Shown: positions 1 to 5,974 of the stretch, piece after piece | How positions within the stretch are numbered: position 1 is the stretch's first letter | How the letters are laid out: each line of letters begins with the position of its first letter | Assembly: GCA_024643705.1 (NCBI GenBank) | Contig: JAHEML010000270.1 | Location: forward strand, 1 to 6,007 | Reading direction: 5' to 3' | DNA length: 6,007 bases | From: Caldilineaceae bacterium | GTDB taxonomy: Bacteria; Chloroflexota; Anaerolineae; Caldilineales; Caldilineaceae | Program-made: the position numbers and the translations under genes | Notes under the pieces: generated by a model | What the model saw: the letters and a program-made list of their open reading frames with translations, nothing else | What the model was told of the DNA's origin: nothing | Databases searched by the model: none

Positions 1-710
1 TTGGGGGCCACATTGCCCCAATTGCCTGAGTGGAAGTCCCGGTCGGCGTGGCGCACCCGCAGTTCGAAGGAGGCGACACCCCGGGGGCCGTATTTGATGC
101 AGGGGTCCCCGTTTTCCTGCACAGGGCCATCCGCCGTGATGACCAAATCCACATCAGCCAGCAGCGCCCCATGGGTGCGCACACAGTCGGCGATGTGGGG
201 GCTGCCCAGTTCTTCTTCGCCTTCCAGCAGCACAACCACGTTGCAGGGCAGGCTGTGGTTCACGGCCAGCCAGCTTTCGATGGCGAGGATCTGGGCCAAA
301 TGCTGACCCTTGTTGTCGCCCACGCCCCGGCCATAGATGCGCCCGTTGCGAATCTGCGGCTCGAATGGGGGCGAAATCCAGGCGTCCAATGGGTCGGGCG
401 GTTGCACGTCGTAGTGGCCGTAGAGTAAGACAGTCGGCGCGCCTGGTCGATCCATCCGCCTGCCGTAGACAAAGGGCCAGCCGTCGCTGGGCAGCAATTG
501 GGCTTCCATGCCCATGCCGGTCAGCAGATCGAGCAGGAAGTCGGCTGTCTCGGCGATTCCCACGCCGTGGGCGCTGATGCTGGGGCGGGCGACGTAGGCC
601 AGCAGCCGATCGATGAAAGAATCTCGCTGGCTGTCGATGTGGGTGTAGACAGCCGACAAGTCGGTGGGTAAATCTGTGGGCAGATGGGTCGGCAAAGCGG
701 AATTTGGCAT
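1..710 (-). CDS. M20-family metallopeptidase (dipeptidase), 3'-truncated by window edge
   Basis: A zinc-dependent exopeptidase of the ArgE/DapE/CPG2 (M20) superfamily, probably a cytoplasmic dipeptidase. The frame is open for 236 codons and runs off the left edge, so only the N-terminal half is seen. Visible motifs are GHYDVQPPDPLDAW near residues 98-111 (metal-binding His99 and catalytic Asp101), GRGVGDNKGQ with bridging Asp132, LLEGEEELGS near 161-170 (catalytic and metal-binding Glu), ITADGP with metal-ligand Asp194, and FHSG near 226-229, the usual entry to the dimerisation (lid) domain. The second metal-binding His would lie in the missing part. The start is ATG at 710: an in-frame TGA sits two codons upstream, and AGGAG at 720-724 is spaced 9 bases away. 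No signal peptide is apparent. It is divergent from azlC. The family is clear but the exact substrate is not: it could also act on N-acyl amino acids or a specific dipeptide such as carnosine. Confidence 0.93.
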   Translation of the reverse strand, partial: MPNSALPTHLPTDLPTDLSAVYTHIDSQRDSFIDRLLAYVARPSISAHGVGIAETADFLLDLLTGMGMEAQLLPSDGWPFVYGRRMDRPGAPTVLLYGHYDVQPPDPLDAWISPPFEPQIRNGRIYGRGVGDNKGQHLAQILAIESWLAVNHSLPCNVVVLLEGEEELGSPHIADCVRTHGALLADVDLVITADGPVQENGDPCIKYGPRGVASFELRVRHADRDFHSGNWGNVAP

Positions 711-719
711 GGATCATTT

Positions 720-724
720 CTCCT
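720..724 (-). promoter_or_regulatory. Ribosome binding site of the M20 peptidase
   Basis: AGGAG on the minus strand, 9 bases before the ATG at 710. It decides between that ATG and the out-of-frame ATG at 717, which would lie only 2 bases from the site. Confidence 0.7.
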
Positions 725-795
725 TTTGTGCCGCCACCTAGGGCTGACAGAGGGTTGGTGGTTGCGGCAAGGGTTGGACAAAACAGGGGGCTGAT

Positions 796-825
796 TTGCG
801 TCTCATCTCTTCACCCGCCTACAAT
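796..825 (+). promoter_or_regulatory. Candidate promoter of azlCD
   Basis: TACAAT at 820-825 matches five of six bases of the sigma-70-type -10 consensus. A weak -35 (TTGCGT, 796-801; three of six) lies 18 bases upstream. Transcription would then begin near 832, leaving a leader of about 37 bases before the GTG at 869. This is motif matching only and could be chance; the host's sigma-factor preferences are unknown. Confidence 0.28.
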
Positions 826-841
826 GGATGGATTCGCCGCC

Positions 842-850
842 ATTCTAACA
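842..850 (-). promoter_or_regulatory. Candidate extended -10 of the M20 peptidase promoter
   Basis: Read on the minus strand, this is TGTTAGAAT, an extended -10 (TGn followed by five of six bases of TATAAT). No good -35 is seen about 17 bases upstream. Transcription would start near 835, giving a leader of about 125 bases before the ATG at 710. It lies just downstream of the candidate azlC -10, so the two promoters would overlap. Weak evidence. Confidence 0.22.
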
Positions 851-857
851 CAGGTAC

Positions 858-861
858 AGGA
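858..861 (+). promoter_or_regulatory. Ribosome binding site favouring the GTG start of azlC
   Basis: AGGA lies 7 bases before the GTG at 869. No comparable purine-rich site precedes the in-frame ATGs at 824 or 704, so this site is the main argument for the start chosen. Confidence 0.5.
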
Positions 862-868
862 CTTTTCC

Positions 869-1657
869 GTGTCTCTCTCTCCGTCTGAATCTTTGTCTGT
901 TTTTACGCCCCGCCGCGAATTTTGGGCCGGTGTGCGGGCTACCCTGCCGCTGATTGTGGGGGCAGCGCCTTTTGGGTTTATCTTTGGTGCGCTTGCCATC
1001 AACAGCGGGTTGTCTCTGCCCGCTGCGGCTGGTTTTTCGGCCATTGTCTTTGCTGGATCAGCCCAGTTTATTGCTTCGGGGTTGGTTGCCTCCGGCGTGA
1101 GTGTGGGCTTTATCGTGATGACGACTCTGATCGTGAATCTGCGTCATGCGCTCTATGGGGCGACCCTGGCCCGGCACACAGCTCATTTACCCCAGCGTTG
1201 GCTGCTGCCCCTGGCCTTCTGGCTCACCGACGAAACTTTCGTTGTGGTTGCCTCGCGCTATGCCAAAACGGACGATTCGCCCTACAAGCATTGGTACTTT
1301 TTGGGTTCTGCACTCTTGATGTATGTCAACTGGCAAATCTGCACATGGATCGGGATCGGTGTAGGCCAATCCATCCCGGCCCCAGGCGCGTGGGGGCTTG
1401 ACTTTGCCCTGGTTGTCACATTTATTGGGATGCTTGTGCCTTTTGTGCGCAACCGGGCGACCCTGGCTGCCGTGCTGGTGGCGGGGGCAACGGCTCTACT
1501 GTTCAACAATCTGCCCAACAAGCTGGGGCTGATGGTTGCCAGCCTGGCCGGTATCAGCGCGGGTTTGCTTGTCAATGGCCTATGGCCCGAAGCAAAAACC
1601 GGACACAGTCGACAGAATCCCAGCGTCTCACCATCCCAAACCGACAGGCTGCCATGA
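869..1657 (+). CDS. azlC: AzlC-family branched-chain amino acid exporter, large subunit
   Basis: The large membrane subunit of an AzlCD/BrnFE/YgaZH-type exporter. Known members move leucine, isoleucine, valine and their analogues (and methionine for BrnFE) out of the cell. The 262-residue product is strongly hydrophobic with several membrane segments. It carries family blocks: the LPLIVGAAPFGFIFG first helix (about residues 26-40), FAGSAQF (61-67), NLRHALYG (90-97), FWLTDETF (117-124) and TFIGMLVP (184-191). A polar tail of about 19 residues follows the last helix. The GTG at 869 is chosen because AGGA lies 7 bases upstream and the family usually begins shortly before the REFWAG segment. The in-frame ATG at 824 (15 codons longer) lacks a ribosome site and lies inside the candidate -10. 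An ATG at 704 would overlap the peptidase start. The last base of its TGA is the second base after the azlD start A, forming an ATGA overlap that implies translational coupling. The family is secure; the start is moderately so. Confidence 0.92.
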   Translation: MSLSPSESLSVFTPRREFWAGVRATLPLIVGAAPFGFIFGALAINSGLSLPAAAGFSAIVFAGSAQFIASGLVASGVSVGFIVMTTLIVNLRHALYGATLARHTAHLPQRWLLPLAFWLTDETFVVVASRYAKTDDSPYKHWYFLGSALLMYVNWQICTWIGIGVGQSIPAPGAWGLDFALVVTFIGMLVPFVRNRATLAAVLVAGATALLFNNLPNKLGLMVASLAGISAGLLVNGLWPEAKTGHSRQNPSVSPSQTDRLP

Positions 1658-1971
1658 ACGAAACTCTTCTCATTCTCGGCATGGCCGCGGTGACATTCGG
1701 CGCGCGCTACTTGCCCATGGCTGTTTTGCGCCGCTTTGATTTGCCGGGGCCAATCTTGCGCGGACTCTCTTTTGTGCCGCCCGCTGTGTTGATGGCGATT
1801 GTTGCGCCTGCCATGTTTCTGCCTGGGGGCAATACGATTGATCTTTCGCTGGAGAACGCCTATCTGTGGGCAGGGTTGCTTGCGTTTGGGGTGGCCTGGC
1901 GCTGGAAGAATCTGCTTCTGACGATTGTGGCGGGGATGAGCGTTTTTCTGTTTTGGCGGGTGATGGTCTGA
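1654..1971 (+). CDS. azlD: AzlD-family branched-chain amino acid exporter, small subunit
   Basis: The small partner of AzlC; both subunits are needed for export in characterised members. The product has 105 residues, the usual length for the family, and about four hydrophobic segments: roughly residues 3-20, 38-56, 68-82 and 87-103. Recognisable family features are TFGARYLP near the N-terminus (a conserved Thr, Arg and Pro) and LSFVPPAVLMAIVAPAMF in the middle. The ATG at 1654 shares an ATGA with the azlC stop (4-base overlap). The frame is open further upstream to an ATG at 1582, but that extension lies within azlC and encodes polar residues foreign to the family. The ribosome site is poor (AGG a few bases upstream), which fits coupled translation. 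The gene ends 14 bases before the convergent PHP gene. Confidence 0.92.
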   Translation: MNETLLILGMAAVTFGARYLPMAVLRRFDLPGPILRGLSFVPPAVLMAIVAPAMFLPGGNTIDLSLENAYLWAGLLAFGVAWRWKNLLLTIVAGMSVFLFWRVMV

Positions 1972-1985
1972 ATCTCTCCCTAGGC

Positions 1986-3449
1986 TTAGCTAGGTTCCGC
2001 GGTCTTCTCACAATAGATAGGATTTGTCAACGCCCACCGCCATCCGCTCAGATCAAGATGGGGCGGAGCCTGGGCTGGCAACAACGTGGGTGGACAGTCC
2101 CCCATCAGTTCTGCGCGAATTGAAAGCCCTGTCTGTACTGTGGCGCGGATCGTCGCATCGCCGCCTTGAACAATCTGCGTGAAGAGCACTTCCCCATCCA
2201 CAATGATCCGCAGGGCTAGTCCCGCACCACGCCAGACCCTAATTGTCACTTCCGCCAACTCACTGTCGTTCACTGCCAGCACTCCGCCCATCCCGGTTTC
2301 CCCCAGGGAAGAGGCTGCACACATCTCTAGGCGTGGGCCGTCCGGGCTGGCGCCGATGCTCACCCGTCCACTGCGTATCCCCTCCAACACCCCGCGAATC
2401 GAGCGCTCGGTTGTCTGCACCCAGGTGGTTGGTTGGCCCAGGCGCAGAAAGTTTGTGTCTTCTCCTGCCGGGCAGTGATAGTCGCTGCCACCCACTACGG
2501 GCACACGCCAACCAGCCGCCAGCAGGCGATCCCACAAGGCCAGGCTCTCTTCGTTGCGATAGGGCCACGGCCCCTGCCAGACTTCCAGCGCATCTACGGG
2601 CAGATCGAAGCCATATTCCCAGGCGGGGCCGCCCTGTTTGGGGTGGTTGATGGAGCAGAGCGCGCCGTGAGCGTGGGCCAGATCGATAATCGAGCGGATG
2701 TCATCGGGGGTACGGCAGCGGAAATCGCACCAGTGGCCTGTACCCCACACATTCATGTGGCCGTAGTAGGTGGTCACCTCTTGGCCGGGGATCAGGAGCA
2801 GGGAGCCGTCGTCCAGCGCGTCCAGTGCCCGGTGGTGGCTGGTGTTGTTGTGATCGGTAACGGCGAGGAAATCCAGCCCCAGCGCTTTGGCTTTGTCGAG
2901 CAACTGCTGGGGCGAACCTTTGGCATCGCTGTGAAAGGTGTGGGATTGGAGATCGCCGCGCAGCCACGGATCAGAAAGCTGGAACGCGGATGGGCGCGAA
3001 AAGGCCGGATTGTCGCGGATTGAGGAGTCGGGATTTTCCGAAAAGTCGGACTCCTGGTCTTGGAGGTCGGCTTCGATGGTGATCGTGTAGTCTGCACCTT
3101 GCGGCCAGATGCGGTAGAGGCCGAGGATGACTTGATAGCGTCCGGCGGGGAGCGATCCGGGCATATAGCCTGGGGTGGCGTTGGTGGGGGTGATGGTCAA
3201 TTCGTTGCGGGCTGATCCACTCCAGCCGCGGAAACCGGCCCCACCGGGAAAGTCCGCGCCCGCAGGGTCAAAGAGGCCGATGTCGATGACATTGCCCCCT
3301 TCCACCTGATTGGACGACATGGCGGCAGAATAGGTATAGCGAACGGTCAACCGCTGGGCAGGCTGGGGCAGATCGAAGGGGATGTAGGCGTAGTCGGAGC
3401 GTGCTTTGTCGGCCTGGGTAATGTGGCCGTCCAGAATGAGTAGAAACAC
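1986..3449 (-). CDS. PHP-domain metallohydrolase, CehA/McbA type
   Basis: A predicted metal-dependent hydrolase, 487 residues from the GTG at 3449. Residues about 1-135 form a beta-rich N-terminal module with the NVIDIGLFDP, FRGWSGSAR and ATPGYMPGSLPAGRYQVILG blocks that I associate with CehA/McbA relatives. The PHP domain follows, with a full ligand set: SHTFHSD (His170, His173, Asp175), TDHNN (Asp199, His200), GQE (Glu224), GHMN (His231), NHP (His269) and GGSDYH (Asp323, His325). A small beta-rich tail (about 395-450) completes it. CehA and McbA hydrolyse carbaryl, and PHP relatives are phosphoesterases; the substrate here is unknown. No export signal is evident, so it is probably cytoplasmic. 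GTG is preferred over the upstream ATG at 3494 because the latter lies 41 bases inside the preceding gene, while GAAGG precedes GTG by 8 bases. The gene begins 4 bases after the small membrane protein gene and is the last of the operon. Confidence 0.9.
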   Translation of the reverse strand: MFLLILDGHITQADKARSDYAYIPFDLPQPAQRLTVRYTYSAAMSSNQVEGGNVIDIGLFDPAGADFPGGAGFRGWSGSARNELTITPTNATPGYMPGSLPAGRYQVILGLYRIWPQGADYTITIEADLQDQESDFSENPDSSIRDNPAFSRPSAFQLSDPWLRGDLQSHTFHSDAKGSPQQLLDKAKALGLDFLAVTDHNNTSHHRALDALDDGSLLLIPGQEVTTYYGHMNVWGTGHWCDFRCRTPDDIRSIIDLAHAHGALCSINHPKQGGPAWEYGFDLPVDALEVWQGPWPYRNEESLALWDRLLAAGWRVPVVGGSDYHCPAGEDTNFLRLGQPTTWVQTTERSIRGVLEGIRSGRVSIGASPDGPRLEMCAASSLGETGMGGVLAVNDSELAEVTIRVWRGAGLALRIIVDGEVLFTQIVQGGDATIRATVQTGLSIRAELMGDCPPTLLPAQAPPHLDLSGWRWALTNPIYCEKTAEPS

Positions 3450-3453
3450 GGGG

Positions 3454-3819
3454 TTAGCCTTCGGTAAAGGGGGCTGCCAGCATCCCCGCCACAATCAGCC
3501 CGATCTGCCACACTGTCATTTTGGCAAAACGGGGCCAGAGCCGCCTTTTTTCCACGCCTGTGCGATACCAGTATTCGATCAAGATCACCAGCACCGCGCC
3601 AGCCAGACCGAGCAATACCACGCTCAACCGGTCGATGAAGCTGACCTGCCAGTAACCCAGTCCGGCGATTTCGGCCAACGAGACGGCAAGAATGCGGCCA
3701 AAGAAAAAGTCGCCAATCGCCAACCCCAGGCTGATCAGCCAGAGGAGGTAGGCAATGGGCAAGTTTGTGGGCAGACGACGCCACAGGGGAACCGGGCCAT
3801 CCGGCGACAGACGACTCAT
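3454..3819 (-). CDS. Small membrane protein of unknown function, three predicted helices
   Basis: I do not recognise a named family. The product has 121 residues with three hydrophobic segments, at about 20-40 (rich in Leu and Ile, ending GDFFFG), 62-83 (ending VILIEYWYRTG) and 102-118. A basic linker (EKRRLWPRFAK, about 90-100) separates the second and third helices. The N-terminus is short and polar with WRR before the first helix, so by the positive-inside rule it is probably cytoplasmic. The ATG at 3819 overlaps the TGA of the preceding ATPase gene as ATGA. A longer version from 3912 would lie inside the ATPase gene and add a polar, arginine-rich stretch, so it is rejected. The PHP gene begins 4 bases after its stop. 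Operon position suggests a role tied to the transporter or the PHP enzyme, but that is inference. The coding frame is well supported by the tight packing and membrane composition. Confidence 0.82.
   Translation of the reverse strand: MSRLSPDGPVPLWRRLPTNLPIAYLLWLISLGLAIGDFFFGRILAVSLAEIAGLGYWQVSFIDRLSVVLLGLAGAVLVILIEYWYRTGVEKRRLWPRFAKMTVWQIGLIVAGMLAAPFTEG
3458..3462 (-). promoter_or_regulatory. Ribosome binding site for the GTG start of the PHP gene
   Basis: GAAGG on the minus strand, 8 bases before the GTG at 3449. It lies inside the last codons of the preceding gene, whose TAA is at 3454-3456, so termination and reinitiation could be coupled. Confidence 0.5.
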
Positions 3820-4868
3820 AGCACGCCAGTCAGGCTCAGTTCGCCGGCAAAGTGGCAGGCTGCCTTGTGGCCCGGCGCGTACTCTTGCAGAGGGGGCGAT
3901 TCCTGGCTGCAAATTTCTTTGGCATAGGAGCAGCGGGGGTGGAAATAACAGCCGCTGGGCGGGCGAGCCGGGTTGGGCACGTCGCCTTCCAGAATAATGC
4001 GTTCTTTGCGTTGGCGGGGGTCTGGGTTGGGGATGGCCGAAAGCAGGGCTTCGGTGTAGGGGTGCAATGGGTTGCGGAACAGTTCTTTGGTTTCTGAAAT
4101 TTCCACAATGCGGCCCACGTACATCACCGCCACGTGATCGCAGGTGTGTTTGATCACACTCATATTGTGGGCGATGAAGAGGTAGGTCAGGCCGAACTGC
4201 TCCTGCAAATCTTCAATGAGATTGAGTACTTGGGCCTGGACAGAGACATCCAGGGCCGAGACAGGCTCGTCGGCAACGATGAATTCTGGGTTCAAGGCCA
4301 GGGCGCGGGCCAGACCAATGCGTTGGCGCTGACCGCCGCTGAAGGCATGGGGATAGCGGTTCATATATTCCGGGCTGAGGCCAACCGAACGCAGGAGTTC
4401 GGCCACCCGGTCGTCCAACTCTTTGCCCCGTGCTATTTTGTTGATGATCAGCGGCTCGCCCACGATTTGGCGGAGGGTGAGCCGGGGATTGAGCGACGCG
4501 TAGGGGTCTTGGAACATGATTTGCATGTCCCGGCGAAAGGTGCGCATTTCGTCGGGGGCCAAGTTCTCGATGTGGATCGGGCCTTCTGTACGATCGTAGT
4601 AGACAATCTCTCCGCTGGTTGGGTCCAGCAGGCGCATGATGGTGCGGCCCGTTGTTGTTTTGCCACAGCCGCTTTCCCCCACCAGCCCAAAGGTGTCGCC
4701 TTTGGCAATGGAGAAGGAGACGCCATCCACAGCCTTGACGTATCCCACCACCCGGCGCAGAAACCCCTTGCGGATGGGAAAGTGCATCTTCAGATCGGTG
4801 ACTTCCAATAGGTTTGTGCGGGTATCTGCACCGTTGCCGTTCATTGCTTTCGTTCCCGTCTCGGCCAT
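3816..4868 (-). CDS. dppF: Dipeptide/oligopeptide ABC transporter ATP-binding protein, DppF/OppF type
   Basis: One of the two cytoplasmic ATPases that power a Dpp/Opp peptide importer. The 350-residue product has every ABC motif: Walker A GESGCGKTT (64-72, Lys70), Q-loop Gln120 in MFQDPYASLNPR, signature SGGQRQR (177-183), Walker B FIVADE (196-201, Asp200 and Glu201), D-loop SALD (204-207) and H-loop His234. After NPLHPYTEALL comes the C-terminal oligopeptide-type extension with the cysteine pattern C-X5-C-X6-C-X17-C (Cys307, 313, 320, 338). The MFQDPYASLNPR and PVSALDVSVQAQV forms, and its place after the partner ATPase, indicate the F subunit. The ATG at 4868 has GGAG 9 bases upstream (4878-4881). 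The gap to the upstream ATPase gene is 14 bases, and its TGA overlaps the next start. The substrate could be dipeptides, longer peptides or nickel; no binding protein is in view to decide. Confidence 0.95.
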   Translation of the reverse strand: MAETGTKAMNGNGADTRTNLLEVTDLKMHFPIRKGFLRRVVGYVKAVDGVSFSIAKGDTFGLVGESGCGKTTTGRTIMRLLDPTSGEIVYYDRTEGPIHIENLAPDEMRTFRRDMQIMFQDPYASLNPRLTLRQIVGEPLIINKIARGKELDDRVAELLRSVGLSPEYMNRYPHAFSGGQRQRIGLARALALNPEFIVADEPVSALDVSVQAQVLNLIEDLQEQFGLTYLFIAHNMSVIKHTCDHVAVMYVGRIVEISETKELFRNPLHPYTEALLSAIPNPDPRQRKERIILEGDVPNPARPPSGCYFHPRCSYAKEICSQESPPLQEYAPGHKAACHFAGELSLTGVL

Positions 4869-4882
4869 CGATCAATTCTCCG

Positions 4883-5935
4883 CTAAATGGTGGGGGCGGC
4901 GTGCTGCGCCATCAATGTATCATCGTAGAGCAGGCAACGCACCCGGTGGTTGCCGCCCATCTGCAATACTTCCGGGGTGTGTACGTCGCAGAGTCCGGGG
5001 ATCATCTCTGGGCAGCGGGGGTGGAAGGGGCAGCCCGGCGGCACGACCGACGGATCGGGCACACGGCCTTTGATCACATCCAACCGGCCCTGTACTTCGT
5101 CGGTCAGGCGGGGGATGGAACGCAGCAGGGCGCGGGTGTAAGGATGCTGGGGGTTGTGGAACGTGGTGTCTACATCGGTCTGTTCCACAGCTTTGCCCAA
5201 ATACATCACAGCCACGTCATCGCACATTTCTGCAACCACACCGAGATCGTGGGTGATGAAGATGATGCTCATGTGGGTCTCTTCCTGGAGCGCCCGCATC
5301 AGGTCCAAAATCTGTGCTTGGGTGGTCACGTCCAGGGCGGTTGTTGGCTCGTCGGCGATCAGCAGCGTGGGGTTGCAGCTCAGGGCGATGGCGATCATCA
5401 CCCGCTGGCGTTGGCCACCGCTAAGTTGGTGAGGGTAGGCGTCGAAGGTGCGTCCCGGCTCGGGCAGATTCACCTTTGCCAGAGCGTCGATGCCGATCTC
5501 TCGGCCTTCTTGTTTTGTCACATTTTGATGCAAGGTGATGGCTTCCAACAGTTGGCTGCCCACGGTGTAGACAGGGTCCAGGGAGGTCATCGGCTCCTGG
5601 AAAATCATCGCGATGTCGTTGCCCCGGATGGCGCGCATAGCCTTGCCGCGGGGTTGCAGGGATGTGATGTCGATGGCTTCGGTGCGCTGGTCGATGGGGT
5701 CTTGGCGGTAGTAGGTGATCTTGCCATCGACCATGCGTCCGTTACCGGGCAGCATGTTCATAATACATTGGGCGGTGACGCTTTTGCCGCAGCCGCTTTC
5801 GCCTACAATGCCCAGTACTTTGCCCCGCTCTACAGAGAAGTCTACACCCCGCAAGGCACGGATGACACCGCTTTCGGTTAGAAAATGGGTGTGCAGGTTT
5901 TCCACCTGCAAAATTGTGTTCTGGTTTTCAGCCAT
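4883..5935 (-). CDS. dppD: Dipeptide/oligopeptide ABC transporter ATP-binding protein, DppD/OppD type
   Basis: The partner ATPase of the peptide importer, also 350 residues. Motifs are Walker A GESGCGKS (45-52, Lys51), Q-loop Gln113 in IFQEPMTSLDP, signature LSGGQRQR (171-178), Walker B LLIADE (191-196), D-loop TALD (199-202) and H-loop His229 in FITHDLGVVAEMCD. The FQEPMTSLDP and DEPTTALDVTTQAQIL forms are typical of the D subunit. The C-terminal extension carries PPGCPFHPRC and the cysteine pattern C-X5-C-X7-C-X17-C (Cys302, 308, 316, 334). The ATG at 5935 follows AGGA at 5945-5948 by 9 bases. The gene begins 39 bases after the probable permease stop and ends 14 bases before dppF. It would heterodimerise with DppF under the DppB/DppC channel. 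Whether the system is Dpp, Opp or a nickel variant cannot be told from the ATPases alone. Confidence 0.95.
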   Translation of the reverse strand: MAENQNTILQVENLHTHFLTESGVIRALRGVDFSVERGKVLGIVGESGCGKSVTAQCIMNMLPGNGRMVDGKITYYRQDPIDQRTEAIDITSLQPRGKAMRAIRGNDIAMIFQEPMTSLDPVYTVGSQLLEAITLHQNVTKQEGREIGIDALAKVNLPEPGRTFDAYPHQLSGGQRQRVMIAIALSCNPTLLIADEPTTALDVTTQAQILDLMRALQEETHMSIIFITHDLGVVAEMCDDVAVMYLGKAVEQTDVDTTFHNPQHPYTRALLRSIPRLTDEVQGRLDVIKGRVPDPSVVPPGCPFHPRCPEMIPGLCDVHTPEVLQMGGNHRVRCLLYDDTLMAQHAAPTI

Positions 5936-5974
5936 TCGAATGGTTCCTGCTTGGTGAGTTCGTGGGTGGGCTGG

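Noticed and set aside
154..717. A 187-codon minus-strand frame beginning MIHAKFR, overlapping the peptidase.
   Set aside because: It is an alternate-frame reading of the M20 gene, Arg- and Pro-rich and without motifs. The true peptidase frame starts at 710 and contains all the M20 motifs.
774..780. TTGGACA considered as a -35 element for azlC.
   Set aside because: No acceptable -10 lies 16-18 bases downstream (the region reads GCGTCT).
922..1401. A 159-codon plus-strand frame inside azlC.
   Set aside because: Frame-shifted reading of azlC; it is rich in Cys and Trp, unlike a real protein, while the azlC frame holds all the family motifs.
1979..1994. CCTAG...CTAGG inverted repeat considered as a bidirectional terminator.
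   Set aside because: Stem of only 5 bp with a 6-base loop and no flanking T-run on either strand; probably chance.
2433..3023. A 196-codon open frame on the plus strand opposite the PHP gene.
   Set aside because: It lies entirely antisense to the PHP catalytic domain, whose ligands are all intact on the minus strand.
3406..3927. A 173-codon plus-strand frame spanning the small membrane protein gene on the other strand.
   Set aside because: Its translation is polar with no domain. The minus-strand frame has coherent helices and stop/start junctions exactly fitted to both neighbours.
4134..4811. A 225-codon open frame on the plus strand opposite dppF.
   Set aside because: Same antisense shadow effect; no recognisable motif or ribosome site.
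4814..5881. A 355-codon open frame on the plus strand opposite dppD.
   Set aside because: It is antisense to a fully motif-complete ABC ATPase. Its translation is rich in Gly, His, Gln and Val without any domain pattern, as expected from codon bias on the opposite strand of a GC-rich gene.
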